Of a stretch of 64,000 nt of DNA, positions 51,841 to 60,269 are shown piece after piece. The notes under the pieces were generated by a model that was given only the letters and a program-made list of their open reading frames with translations, was not told the DNA's origin and did not search any database. Both the position numbers and the translations under genes were made by a program. Every line of letters starts with the position of its first letter. The stretch's first letter is position 1. Source of the stretch: Clostridium culturomicium (GTDB lineage: Bacteria; Bacillota; Clostridia; Clostridiales; Clostridiaceae); contig NZ_CCXK01000014.1 of assembly GCF_000821305.1 (NCBI RefSeq), positions 186,001-250,000 on the forward strand, written 5' to 3'.

Positions 51841-53163
51841 ATGGATAAAAGCATTAATAAAAAGTTTTGGAAATATGTTATTCCATCAATGTTTACCTGC
51901 CTGCTTTCAGGAATCTATTGCCTTGTTGATGGGCTCTTTATTGGACAAGCAGTTGGTGATGCTGGTCTTGCTGGAATAAATATAGCATGGCCAATAGCAG
52001 CTCTAATCCTTGCCATTGGTACAGGTATCGGTATTGGTGGTTCAGTAGTAATGTCAAACTATCTTGGTAGAAACCAAGAAAATAAGGCAAAGCTTGCTCG
52101 TGGAAACACTATTGTGTTATTAATCATTGCAGCACTTACATTAACTATTATAATTTATTCTTTTATAGGTCCTATTTTAAGAATGCTTGGTGCAGCAGAT
52201 GAGGTATATGATACCGCACTGATTTATTGCAGAATCTTCGTTTTGGGTAGTATTTTTCAGCTGCTTGGAACGGGTTTTACTCCACTTCTTAGAAACATGG
52301 GATATGTAATGTTTGCCATGGTAATAATGATTTTGGGCTTTGTTACCAATATAGTTTTAGATTATATACTCATCATTTCCTTAAACATGGGTATGGCTGG
52401 TGCTGCCCTTGCAACTGTAACTGGTCAGGCTCTAGTTGTAATAGCTTCAACATTCATTATGTTTAACAAGAAAAACCGAATAGATTTTAAAAAATATAAA
52501 TTAGATTTATATATAGTTACTAAGATCTTTAGAATAGGTTTATCTCCTTTGGGACTATCCCTTTCTCCTTCTATAATAATAATATTTGCTAACTGGCAAT
52601 GTATTAAATATGGTGGGAATATCGCTGTTGCTGCCTATGCCGTTTTATCCTATGTAATGTCAACTGCACAGCTTTTAGTTCAAGGGGTTGGTGAGGGTTC
52701 TCAACCACTAATCAGTTATTATAAAGGTGCAAAACAATTAGATATTATTCATTATATCCGTAGAAAAACTATCAATCTTGCCGTGGTAATTGGTATTGTT
52801 ACTGGAACTATTATTATTGCCATGAAAACAACGATTCCACAAATATTTGGAGCATCTGCTGAAGCCTCAGTAATAATAGCTAATTCTTTACCTATATTTA
52901 CGGTAGCTTTCCCACTAATAGCAATTTCTAGAACCTCATCTGCTTATTTCTATGGAATACAACATGCTAACTATGCATCTATTCTTGTATACTTAGAACC
53001 CCTTGCCATAACTCCGCTATGTATGCTGATTCTGCCATTAATTTTCAACTTAAATGGTGTTTGGTTTGCAATTCCAGTAACTCAAGGTTTTGTAGTACTT
53101 ACCACCTTGATATTATATAAGTATAGTAATAAAATTCTTAAAACTGAAATAGCTTCACACTAA
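51841..53163 (+). CDS. MATE family efflux protein
   Basis: 440 residues, twelve helices in two bundles. It starts KFWKYVIPSMFTCLLSGIYCLVDGLFIGQAVGDAGLAGINIAWP (core VDGLFIGQAVG near residue 30), with LLRNMGYVMFAMVIMILGF and LVQGVGEGSQPLISYYKGAK near residue 280 typical of the DinF/NorM-like clostridial MATE group. These pumps use Na+ or H+ to expel cationic drugs. A MerR-type promoter suggests induction by a drug. Confidence 0.9.
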   Translation: MDKSINKKFWKYVIPSMFTCLLSGIYCLVDGLFIGQAVGDAGLAGINIAWPIAALILAIGTGIGIGGSVVMSNYLGRNQENKAKLARGNTIVLLIIAALTLTIIIYSFIGPILRMLGAADEVYDTALIYCRIFVLGSIFQLLGTGFTPLLRNMGYVMFAMVIMILGFVTNIVLDYILIISLNMGMAGAALATVTGQALVVIASTFIMFNKKNRIDFKKYKLDLYIVTKIFRIGLSPLGLSLSPSIIIIFANWQCIKYGGNIAVAAYAVLSYVMSTAQLLVQGVGEGSQPLISYYKGAKQLDIIHYIRRKTINLAVVIGIVTGTIIIAMKTTIPQIFGASAEASVIIANSLPIFTVAFPLIAISRTSSAYFYGIQHANYASILVYLEPLAITPLCMLILPLIFNLNGVWFAIPVTQGFVVLTTLILYKYSNKILKTEIASH

Positions 53164-53167
53164 GCAA

Positions 53168-53204
53168 GAAAGCTGAAAGTATAATTTCACTTTCAGCTTT
53201 TTGG
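53168..53204. terminator. Convergent terminator after the MATE gene
   Basis: AAAGCTGAAAGT (53169-53180) pairs with ACTTTCAGCTTT (53189-53200), then TTGG. It is placed before the end of the convergent ABC permease gene. Confidence 0.75.
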
Positions 53205-53213
53205 ATTTATTTT

Positions 53214-54017
53214 TTATATATTTAAATCTCGTTTCTCGTAGGAAGGAATACTAAGGGAAGTAAAGATTATTACGCCAACTAAAGCAATAATACTATAAAC
53301 TAAACTCAAGTTCTCTCCCCCGATTATTTCTGCAGCGTTAAAATATTTAAATGGACATATAATTCTTAAAAACTCAAAAGAATCATTGAAATCTATTAAA
53401 ACGCTAAAAACATAAAAGACAAATACAGTACTCATTATGATACTTGATACCTTGTTCGTCTTCTTTAATATGGATGCTACAAACAATCCCATAGTCATCA
53501 AAAGCAGCTTAACCATAATTAACCCTAAGTGAAGATTAACAATAACATTAATTAAATTCTCCTTCGGTATAAGAAGCTTCAAACCATTAACAGATGCTAT
53601 AAAAGAAACTGCTGTAAATATTAAAATCTCTACAATATTAGCAAGAAGCTTTTCTAATAGTATCCTTCTCCTTGAAATAGGCTTAACCATTAAAAATTCC
53701 GTAGTATTATCTCTTTCCTCTTTAACTAAGGTATTAAAGCCTATATGCGCTGCAAAAAAAACACCCATCAGCACTATATATTGAAATATAATTCCATAAA
53801 ATCCTGTAGCCTTATTTAAATCAAAAGTGGAAAGTCCAAATACAGCTAAAACCATTTTGGGCATACTATCCATTAAAACAGATATGTCCATACCACTAGC
53901 ATCAAAGCCTGTATATTTATATAATCCAGCTGCAATAAAAACTATTATTACTATAGCCCATATAAATAAAGCCTTAACACTTCCTTTAACTTCTCTTTTA
54001 AACACATTCATCTTCAC
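53214..54017 (-). CDS. ABC-2 permease subunit (last of the LytTR operon)
   Basis: 267 residues, six helices. After the first helix an outside loop (TGFDASGMDISVLMDSMPK) precedes a second one; NTLVKEERDNTTEFLMVKPISRRRILLEKL is the typical ABC-2 coupling segment (core DNTTEFLMVKPISRR). Last helices end IFTSLSIPSYEKRDLNI. It follows another permease gene after five bases and needs the ATPase encoded at 54717-55599, which is frameshifted. Confidence 0.85.
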   Translation of the reverse strand: MKMNVFKREVKGSVKALFIWAIVIIVFIAAGLYKYTGFDASGMDISVLMDSMPKMVLAVFGLSTFDLNKATGFYGIIFQYIVLMGVFFAAHIGFNTLVKEERDNTTEFLMVKPISRRRILLEKLLANIVEILIFTAVSFIASVNGLKLLIPKENLINVIVNLHLGLIMVKLLLMTMGLFVASILKKTNKVSSIIMSTVFVFYVFSVLIDFNDSFEFLRIICPFKYFNAAEIIGGENLSLVYSIIALVGVIIFTSLSIPSYEKRDLNI

Positions 54018-54022
54018 TCCCC

Positions 54023-54712
54023 CTAACTTACCTGAATATCTTTTTTAACATACATTAAAGCACTGATTCCAGTAAAAATTATTATCATACCAATTCCTAC
54101 ACCATAACTAACACCTGATATAGAACCACTTTTTAAAATCTCCATAGAATCATACATGCCAAAGGGGTTTATATATTTAATTGTACTGCTTGCTAAAAAG
54201 TTCTCTACAATCTGAACAATGTAAAGTCCTAGCACCAATATAGTTGCTATAGAACTTACTGATTTAACCTTAGGTAATATTACTCCTAAAAAAGCTCCAA
54301 CAGAATCTAGTATTAGCTGCGTAAGCAATATCGCAACACTCAAAAGCATTATATAGTTAAAATCATATCCTTCCTTTGCAACTATTGAAATCATAATTAT
54401 CAGAGCAATTGTATATAAAATTGTATTTAAAACTATATATGCCAGTACACATAGAGCCTTCCAGCCCAAAATAGAACTTCGCTTCTTAGGTTTTGTAAGA
54501 ATAAAGTCAAAGTTTTTAAATCGCTTCTCCTTAGAGAAGATTCCAAGGGATAAATTAACTGATTGAAGTCCAACACAAATTAAAATATACATGAATATTT
54601 CTTTAAAAGACGAAAACATTAAAAGAAATATTAATGTAATTAAAATTGTGGTGCAAAACCAATAAAGCATAGATTTAAGGCTGCTTCTAAACTCATAACG
54701 AAATACATTCAT
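54023..54712 (-). CDS. ABC-2 permease subunit
   Basis: ATG 54712 starts MNVFRYEFRSSL, with AGGAGGAGTAGTGG before it. 229 residues with six helices. Coupling segment FDFILTKPKKRSSILGWKALC (core FILTKPKKRS). It pairs with the following permease; both open their N-terminus with M-NVF-x-(R/K)E-like sequence, as paralogues do. It overlaps no other gene but begins four bases after the ATPase stop. Confidence 0.85.
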   Translation of the reverse strand: MNVFRYEFRSSLKSMLYWFCTTILITLIFLLMFSSFKEIFMYILICVGLQSVNLSLGIFSKEKRFKNFDFILTKPKKRSSILGWKALCVLAYIVLNTILYTIALIIMISIVAKEGYDFNYIMLLSVAILLTQLILDSVGAFLGVILPKVKSVSSIATILVLGLYIVQIVENFLASSTIKYINPFGMYDSMEILKSGSISGVSYGVGIGMIIIFTGISALMYVKKDIQVS

Positions 54713-54716
54713 ACCA

Positions 54717-55599
54717 CTACTCCTCCTTTTCATAGTAATGATAAAAGATTTCCTCAAGCTCTGGTTCACCAAGACTAACATTCTTTAAATCCATAGTACT
54801 CAATAACTTCATTAAACCATTTATATTACCTGCATATAAGAAGGAACAGCTTTTACCATCAATCTCAACATCGGTTATTCCACTTAATTTAAAGACTCCT
54901 GCATCAATGCCTGTATTTAACTCTAAGTGAACCCTTTTATGATTCTTTTCTTTTAAAGTCATAATACTTTCTAATGCAATAGTTTTCCCTTCTTTTATTA
55001 TTGCAACTCTGTCACAAAGCTTTTCCACTTCACTTAAGATATGAGAAGACATGAAAACAGTAGCTCCCTTTTCATTTTCTTCCCTTAATAACTTAAAGAA
55101 GGTCTGCTGCATTAATGGATCTAATCCCCCTGTAGGCTCATCTAAAATAATAAGTTTTGGCTTATGCATAAGGCCCTGAACAATCCCAACTTTTTTTACG
55201 ATTACCGTAGGATAAATCTTCAATCTTCCTATTCAAATCTAATTGAAGTAATTCAGAGAGCTCCATCATCCTCTTGGTACAATCCTTTTTATAAAAACTA
55301 GCTGAATACTTTAATAAATCAATAACCTTCATATTATCATAATAAAAAACCTCAGATGGAAGATATCCAACCTGCTCTAATATTTCTGGATGCTTTGAAG
55401 CTTCTTTTCCAAAAATTAAAGCTTCACCGCTGTTTTGATGAATTAAAGCCAAAAGAGTCCTTATAGTTGTAGATTTTCCAGCTCCATTTTGTCCAATAAA
55501 ACCAAAAATTTCTCCCTCTTTAATTGAAAAACTTATATTGTCTACTCCCCTAGCTTTTCCATAGGTCTTTGTAAGATTTCTAATCTCCACTGCGTTCAT
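54717..55599 (-). pseudogene. ABC transporter ATPase split by a homopolymer frameshift
   Basis: The first frame (55162-55599) has Walker A GQNGAGKST and runs to DLSYGNRKK, the start of the signature, then goes out of frame (SWDCSGPYA). The second frame (54717 to about 55190) continues VGIVQGLMHKPKLIILDEPTGGLD, with Walker B and the switch SSHILSE. The break is in an A7 run (T7 at 55191-55197 on the plus strand). Six A's would restore NRKKVGIVQGL in one frame. The reconstructed protein is about 293 residues, a normal size. A sequencing error, a real mutation, or correction by polymerase slippage on A7 are open options. Confidence 0.85.
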
Positions 55600-55604
55600 A
55601 AGTA

Positions 55605-56054
55605 TTACACCTCACTCTTAGATTTTAATTCTTTATATACCTTTAATTTTTCATTAAATTCCTCACCTGTTAATTTACTATATAACCCTATGCTTCCAGC
55701 TATCATTAAGAAAGAAACTGTAAAAATAATTAAAGCAATTGCAACATACTTTATATTTGATAAATCAAACCACTTAAATAAGCTTGCAAATAAATATCCT
55801 ATTCCAACTAATAACAGATAGTGTATTGATACCTTAATTATTCTTGGTACCTTACCCATAAAATCAAAGGTGTAAATTACATATTGTAAAATTGCCATTA
55901 TAATTGAAATCACAACCATCTGCCAAACTAGAGAAAGACTTATACTTGTCTGTCCAATAAATGGAGCTACACATGCATATAAAATTGCTTCTCCAGAAAA
56001 AAACAAACAACATAGTTTTTTTATCTCATAACTATTTATAAGAAATGACCTCAT
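55605..56054 (-). CDS. DUF3021 membrane protein
   Basis: 149 residues, four helices (about 15-35, 42-62, 75-95, 103-125) and a charged tail EKLKVYKELKSKSEV. The order LytTR regulator, DUF3021 protein, then ABC exporter is a known Bacillota arrangement. The membrane protein is thought to hold the regulator in check. It starts 12 bases after the LytTR stop. Confidence 0.85.
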   Translation of the reverse strand: MRSFLINSYEIKKLCCLFFSGEAILYACVAPFIGQTSISLSLVWQMVVISIIMAILQYVIYTFDFMGKVPRIIKVSIHYLLLVGIGYLFASLFKWFDLSNIKYVAIALIIFTVSFLMIAGSIGLYSKLTGEEFNEKLKVYKELKSKSEV

Positions 56055-56066
56055 TTTTTACCCCTC

Positions 56067-56504
56067 CTAAAATTCCAACTTACTCTTTAGTAACGGTACA
56101 TACTGCCTTGATACCATTAACTTTTCATCATTCTCTAAAATAACCTCAAGCTTGCCTCCAAAGACAGGTGTAATTACTTTTACCTTTGCTAAGTTAATAA
56201 TTGTAGACTTTGATGCCCTGAAAAAATCTGAATTGGAAAACTTCTCCTCAAGCTCATATAACCTCATTGTATTTTCATATACATCCTTATCCATATACAT
56301 GAAAGTCTTCTTATCCACTGATTCAAAATAATATATATCATCAACCTCTAAAACAAAGAGCTTTCCATCCTTAGTTCCAGTAATTTTTCTATCGAAACCT
56401 CTAATAGCTGCAATCATCTTTAATAAATTTTCATCAACCAGCTTACAATTAACTACTATTTCAATCTCCTCAAGAGTCTCTGACTCATTTATCGTTACCT
56501 TCAT
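56067..56504 (-). CDS. LytTR-only DNA-binding regulator
   Basis: 145 residues. The N-terminal part (KVTINESETLEEIEIVV) has no receiver domain. The LytTR domain follows: VLEVDDIYYFESVDKKTFMYMDKDVYE, LEEKFSNSDFFRASKSTIINLAKVKVI, and VSRQYVPLLKSKLEF at the end. These regulators bind as dimers to direct repeats and autoregulate with their DUF3021 partner. It leads an operon of five genes ending at 53214. Confidence 0.9.
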   Translation of the reverse strand: MKVTINESETLEEIEIVVNCKLVDENLLKMIAAIRGFDRKITGTKDGKLFVLEVDDIYYFESVDKKTFMYMDKDVYENTMRLYELEEKFSNSDFFRASKSTIINLAKVKVITPVFGGKLEVILENDEKLMVSRQYVPLLKSKLEF

Positions 56505-56620
56505 AAAAGACCTCCCCTCCTTGCTCTATATTTATGGTATATTATTGTAAATTTTCTCAAACAACCTCTTTTTACTAAGTTGCTTAATTCACATACCAAA
56601 CTGCATATATTAATATATAC

Positions 56621-56673
56621 AAAAATAGAGCTGTATCTTAATAAAGTATAAAAACTTCATTAAGATACAGCTC
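56621..56673 (-). terminator. Terminator after the second ABC operon
   Basis: GAGCTGTATCTTAAT (56628-56642) is the exact inverse of ATTAAGATACAGCTC (56659-56673). On the minus strand it is followed by TATTTTTG. Confidence 0.85.
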
Positions 56674-56702
56674 CCAATAATTTTTAATTTTAAATTTCTA
56701 AT

Positions 56703-58376
56703 TTAGTTAGTAACATCTCTTTTAGTAAATACAACAAATGATATAACTGTTAATACTACGGCTATTACTAATAACTGAACAGCCCCCATTGTTGCATTTA
56801 ATGTAACACCCATTTGCTCAAGTGATTGTAATACCCAAGATTCACCACCAGCAAAAGTTGTTAAGTTTACATATGGAAGGAAAGTTGAACCAATCCAAGT
56901 CATTTTTAAGTTTGCTGCAACTTGTGCTGCAGGCATGCTTCCTAAGAATCCTACCATTGTAAGCCCTACTGCAAGTGCTGTATTTCTTCCTACCGTTGAG
57001 AAGAAGAATACCACTGCAATAATAAAGATTAAACTAATACTTGCAAACATAAGATTTGGAATAAGTGATAATATAAAGTTTTGATGTACTACTACCCCAT
57101 CTTTAAGAGCTAGCATAGGAGTACCTAATGTTCCAAACCCATGTGCTATTCCACTAGAAACTATATTTAATAAGAAGGCTGTAAACATTGCCCCATATCC
57201 AATAATAAATACTGCTGCTAATTTTGAGAATAATATCTTCCATCTAGAAACTGGTCTTATCATAAGAAGTCTTACTGTACCTGTAGAGTACTCTGAAGAA
57301 ACTATCCCACCACCAATAATTATGCATAATAATATTGCAATTGTTACATAAAATAAGTACGTTTCATTCAATGAATTTCTTGCATCTTTGATAAATTGAA
57401 CCTGAGGAATATTATTTTCTAAGCTGTACCAATCTAAAGTTAAACTTTCCTCTGCCTTTGCTATTCTCTCTTCTCTATCTGCTTGGTACTTTTCATAAGT
57501 ATATCCTTTTCTATTTATTTCCCAGCTATACTGCTGTTTAAAAGCCTCTTCTGTTAATAGCTGTTCATTCTTAGCTTCTATAGACATTTTTATGTGTTCT
57601 ACCGTATTGTGTTTCCAATTTTTTGAATCATATACAATATTGTTATCGAATTTATATTTATAAGCCTTTAAAAGTTCTTCTTGAGTTCCTATTAATTTTT
57701 TTAATGCCTCTATCTCTAAAGGTATTTCTTTATTTTCCTTATCTTTAGCTAAGTCTGCCTCTAAGGTCGTTATGGTTTTCTTACTGTCTTCAATATCTTT
57801 TTCAGTAGACTTTATAACTCCAGACAAGTATGCCATATAATCATTGTTTTCAATTGTATTTTTTAATTCTGCTGCTTCATTAGTAAACTTATCAATCTCT
57901 TTTTGTAGCTCTTCTGATGATAGTTCATAGTACTCATCTAAGCTAATTGGATCAATTCTATAAATGTTATTTGTAAGGTCTGAACCTTTTAATCCCGATT
58001 TAATACCGTTAAGCATTATAACCATATTCTGCTTATACTGCATATCGCCTATTATAGTATCTCTCCAGTCACTCCAGCTTATCTTCTTTTCCATTCTAAG
58101 GTTAAATGAATCTATTTCAACTTGAATTATATCCTTATTTATTTGAGCATTTTTTGCAGCAGTATCAACGCCATCTCTTTCTACTTGTAACCATTCTAAC
58201 TGATTCTCATAACTCTCCATTGACCACTTTAAATCATTATTATTGCTGTTGAAAAACTTAAGTAAAAAAGGTGCTGCAATACTAGCTACAAGAATTAGTA
58301 CTAAAATTATCTTAACACTAATTTTCTTATATTGTTTTATCCATTCATTTTTTATTAATCCAAAAATCTTACCCAT
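56703..58376 (-). CDS. ABC-2 permease with large extracytoplasmic coiled coil
   Basis: 557 residues. A first helix (residues 19-40) is followed by about 300 polar residues, many in long helices rich in Glu and Lys (KDIEDSKKTITTLEADLAKDKEN). Then come six helices from residue 340 on, with EYSTGTVRLLMIRPVSRWKILFSKL as the coupling segment (core TVRLLMIRPVSRWK). Similar permeases pair with BcrA-like ATPases for bacitracin-type resistance or lantibiotic immunity. The ATPase gene ends ten bases upstream. Confidence 0.85.
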   Translation of the reverse strand: MGKIFGLIKNEWIKQYKKISVKIILVLILVASIAAPFLLKFFNSNNNDLKWSMESYENQLEWLQVERDGVDTAAKNAQINKDIIQVEIDSFNLRMEKKISWSDWRDTIIGDMQYKQNMVIMLNGIKSGLKGSDLTNNIYRIDPISLDEYYELSSEELQKEIDKFTNEAAELKNTIENNDYMAYLSGVIKSTEKDIEDSKKTITTLEADLAKDKENKEIPLEIEALKKLIGTQEELLKAYKYKFDNNIVYDSKNWKHNTVEHIKMSIEAKNEQLLTEEAFKQQYSWEINRKGYTYEKYQADREERIAKAEESLTLDWYSLENNIPQVQFIKDARNSLNETYLFYVTIAILLCIIIGGGIVSSEYSTGTVRLLMIRPVSRWKILFSKLAAVFIIGYGAMFTAFLLNIVSSGIAHGFGTLGTPMLALKDGVVVHQNFILSLIPNLMFASISLIFIIAVVFFFSTVGRNTALAVGLTMVGFLGSMPAAQVAANLKMTWIGSTFLPYVNLTTFAGGESWVLQSLEQMGVTLNATMGAVQLLVIAVVLTVISFVVFTKRDVTN

Positions 58377-58386
58377 AGCTCTCTCC

Positions 58387-59331
58387 TTACCTAATTTGAC
58401 TCTTTGATCCAGTTGTAATCTTCATAAACTCATCTTCAAGAGTATTTTCTACCGGACAAATAGTGTAAACTAAAACATCTGCCTTAACTAATATTCTATT
58501 TAATAAGGCAACATGATCTTTAGTTAAATTAACTCTAACTATATTTCTATCAACTGTAGCTTCAACCTTAAAGCCCTCAGCTTTACTTGCATCTTCTAAT
58601 GCAGCAAATGCTTTTCCACCGTTATCAACTTCTATCTCATATATTTTTTTTGAAGAATTCTCTTGATTTCTGATATCCTTCATAGTCTTCATATCAATAA
58701 TTTTTCCACTATCAATAATACCAAATCTATCACACATCAATTCCATCTCACTTAAAAGATGACTTGATACTAATACTGCTAAGCCCTCTTTTTCAGCAAG
58801 TTCTCTTAAGGTATCACGAAGCTCCTTAATTCCTACTGGGTCTAGTCCATTAGTAGGCTCATCCAGAATTAAAAGCTTTGGACTATGAAGTAATGCCTGT
58901 GCAAGTCCTAATCTTTGTCTCATGCCCAGAGAATACTTTTTCACTTTATCATCTATACGATTATCAAGCTTAACTAAATTTATAACCTCATTAATTCTAT
59001 CCTTTGAAACTTGACCATGCATTCTTCCATAGATTTCAAGATTATCTCTTCCAGATAAATATCCATACATCTCAGGATTCTCAATAATTCCACCAACAGA
59101 AGAAAGCGCTTCTTCAAAATTAGTTTTTACATTTTTACCATTTATAAGAATTTCACCTTCATCAATTTTTAAAAGTCCAGTTATCATTTTAATTGTGGTT
59201 GTTTTTCCTGCACCATTAGGTCCTAAAAAACCAAAAATCTCGCCAGAATTTATATCAAAATTAATATTCTCAACGATTTTACGTTTCCCTATAATTTTAC
59301 TAACATTTTTCAGTTCTAAAACTTTAGACAT
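58387..59331 (-). CDS. ABC transporter ATPase, BcrA-like
   Basis: 314 residues. Walker A GPNGAGKTT, signature YSLGMRQRLGLAQALL, Walker B LLILDEPTNGLDPVG, and switch SSHLLSE. A C-terminal DUF4162-type region (about residue 235-300) follows, as in BcrA, ending TICPVENTLEDEFMKIT. It works with the next permease. No regulator or kinase lies in front of it; upstream is a divergent gene. Confidence 0.9.
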   Translation of the reverse strand: MSKVLELKNVSKIIGKRKIVENINFDINSGEIFGFLGPNGAGKTTTIKMITGLLKIDEGEILINGKNVKTNFEEALSSVGGIIENPEMYGYLSGRDNLEIYGRMHGQVSKDRINEVINLVKLDNRIDDKVKKYSLGMRQRLGLAQALLHSPKLLILDEPTNGLDPVGIKELRDTLRELAEKEGLAVLVSSHLLSEMELMCDRFGIIDSGKIIDMKTMKDIRNQENSSKKIYEIEVDNGGKAFAALEDASKAEGFKVEATVDRNIVRVNLTKDHVALLNRILVKADVLVYTICPVENTLEDEFMKITTGSKSQIR

Positions 59332-59510
59332 TTTCTCACCTCATCATTTTTACTAAATTCAGCATAAAGTATTTCTCTAGCATTGAAAATAGATTTCCGT
59401 AATTTGTAATAAAGATGTAAGAAACTCTATATTTTTCTTAATAAATGAAAGAATTTCGTAAGAATTGATAAACTTCATAAATTATTTATAAAACTGTTTT
59501 AGAAAATTCT

Positions 59511-59539
59511 TTGAATAGGAATTTGATATAAGCTATAAT
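59511..59539 (+). promoter_or_regulatory. Promoter of the zinc-ribbon gene
   Basis: TTGAAT (59511-59516), 17-base spacer, TATAAT (59534-59539). ATGAGGTGG leads to ATG 59571. The rest of the gap 59332-59510 is AT-rich and shows nothing clear. Confidence 0.65.
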
Positions 59540-59570
59540 TAATACAAAGCTTAAGGTATGAGGTGGTAAA

Positions 59571-59993
59571 ATGAATTTTCTAAATGATAGTTATGGACTT
59601 GATTTATTATCAATATTTTTAATTCTAGTATCATCTTTTTTTAATTTATTCTATTTTACAAGAATCTTAGCTTCTATCATTTTAATTCTTGCACTTTATA
59701 GAGTTTTTTCAAAAAATATATCAAAAAGAGATCAGGAGCTAAAAAGTTTTTGTATTCATGCCAATAAATTTTTAGTTAAATTTAACCGTGCACTTCCTAA
59801 TTATCTTCCAATATTTCATTTTAGTGATTTAGCACCGATATTTTCAAAAATATCAAAATGGTTTAATGAAAAAAAAGACTTCAAAATAGTTAAATGTCCT
59901 AGGTGCAGTCAAAAATTAAGACTCCCAAGACACAAAGGCAGAATTACAGTAACTTGCAAAAGATGTTTACATGAATTCAAACTTAAAACTTAA
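59571..59993 (+). CDS. Membrane protein with C-terminal zinc ribbon
   Basis: 140 residues. Two hydrophobic helices (residues 10-27 and 30-45) are followed by a basic linker (SKNISKRDQELKSF) and a C-terminal zinc-ribbon CPRCSQKLRLPRHKGRITVTCKRC, with two CxxC knuckles 16 residues apart. The shape recalls rhomboid-less zinc-ribbon proteins often encoded alone in Clostridium. Role unknown; a membrane-bound sensor or nucleic-acid-binding protein are options. Confidence 0.7.
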   Translation: MNFLNDSYGLDLLSIFLILVSSFFNLFYFTRILASIILILALYRVFSKNISKRDQELKSFCIHANKFLVKFNRALPNYLPIFHFSDLAPIFSKISKWFNEKKDFKIVKCPRCSQKLRLPRHKGRITVTCKRCLHEFKLKT

Positions 59994-60005
59994 GATGTTT
60001 TAAAT

Positions 60006-60053
60006 CAAAATCTCCAATATGTGTTCTATTACAGATCATATATTGGAGATTTT
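60006..60053 (+). terminator. Terminator after the zinc-ribbon gene
   Basis: AAAATCTCCAATAT (60007-60020) pairs with ATATTGGAGATTTT (60040-60053). Confidence 0.8.
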
Positions 60054-60154
60054 GCTATATATCAGCAAAATGATATGGTTTTCTTAAACTTTTATTAAGT
60101 TAAATGCATATTACCCTTGATTTTATGCATAAAACTGTATACTATATAAATAAT

Positions 60155-60240
60155 ATATTCGAACATTCGTGTTTTTGAGTGTTTTTGACTTTATTTCAAA
60201 TTTATAATAGTCTTATAAATATTTGGGATATTCGGACAAA
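60155..60240 (+). promoter_or_regulatory. PurR-like box upstream of the symporter
   Basis: ATATTCGAACATT (60155-60167) matches the Bacillus PurBox AWWWCCGAACWWT at 12 of 13 positions. A weaker ATATTCGGACAAA lies at 60228-60240, about 73 bases on. In the family, PurR controls purine and some glycine transport genes. This would favour glycine as a substrate of the symporter. It is a pattern match only. Confidence 0.4.
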
Positions 60241-60269
60241 AAATATTAATTACGAAAAGGGGATGAATT

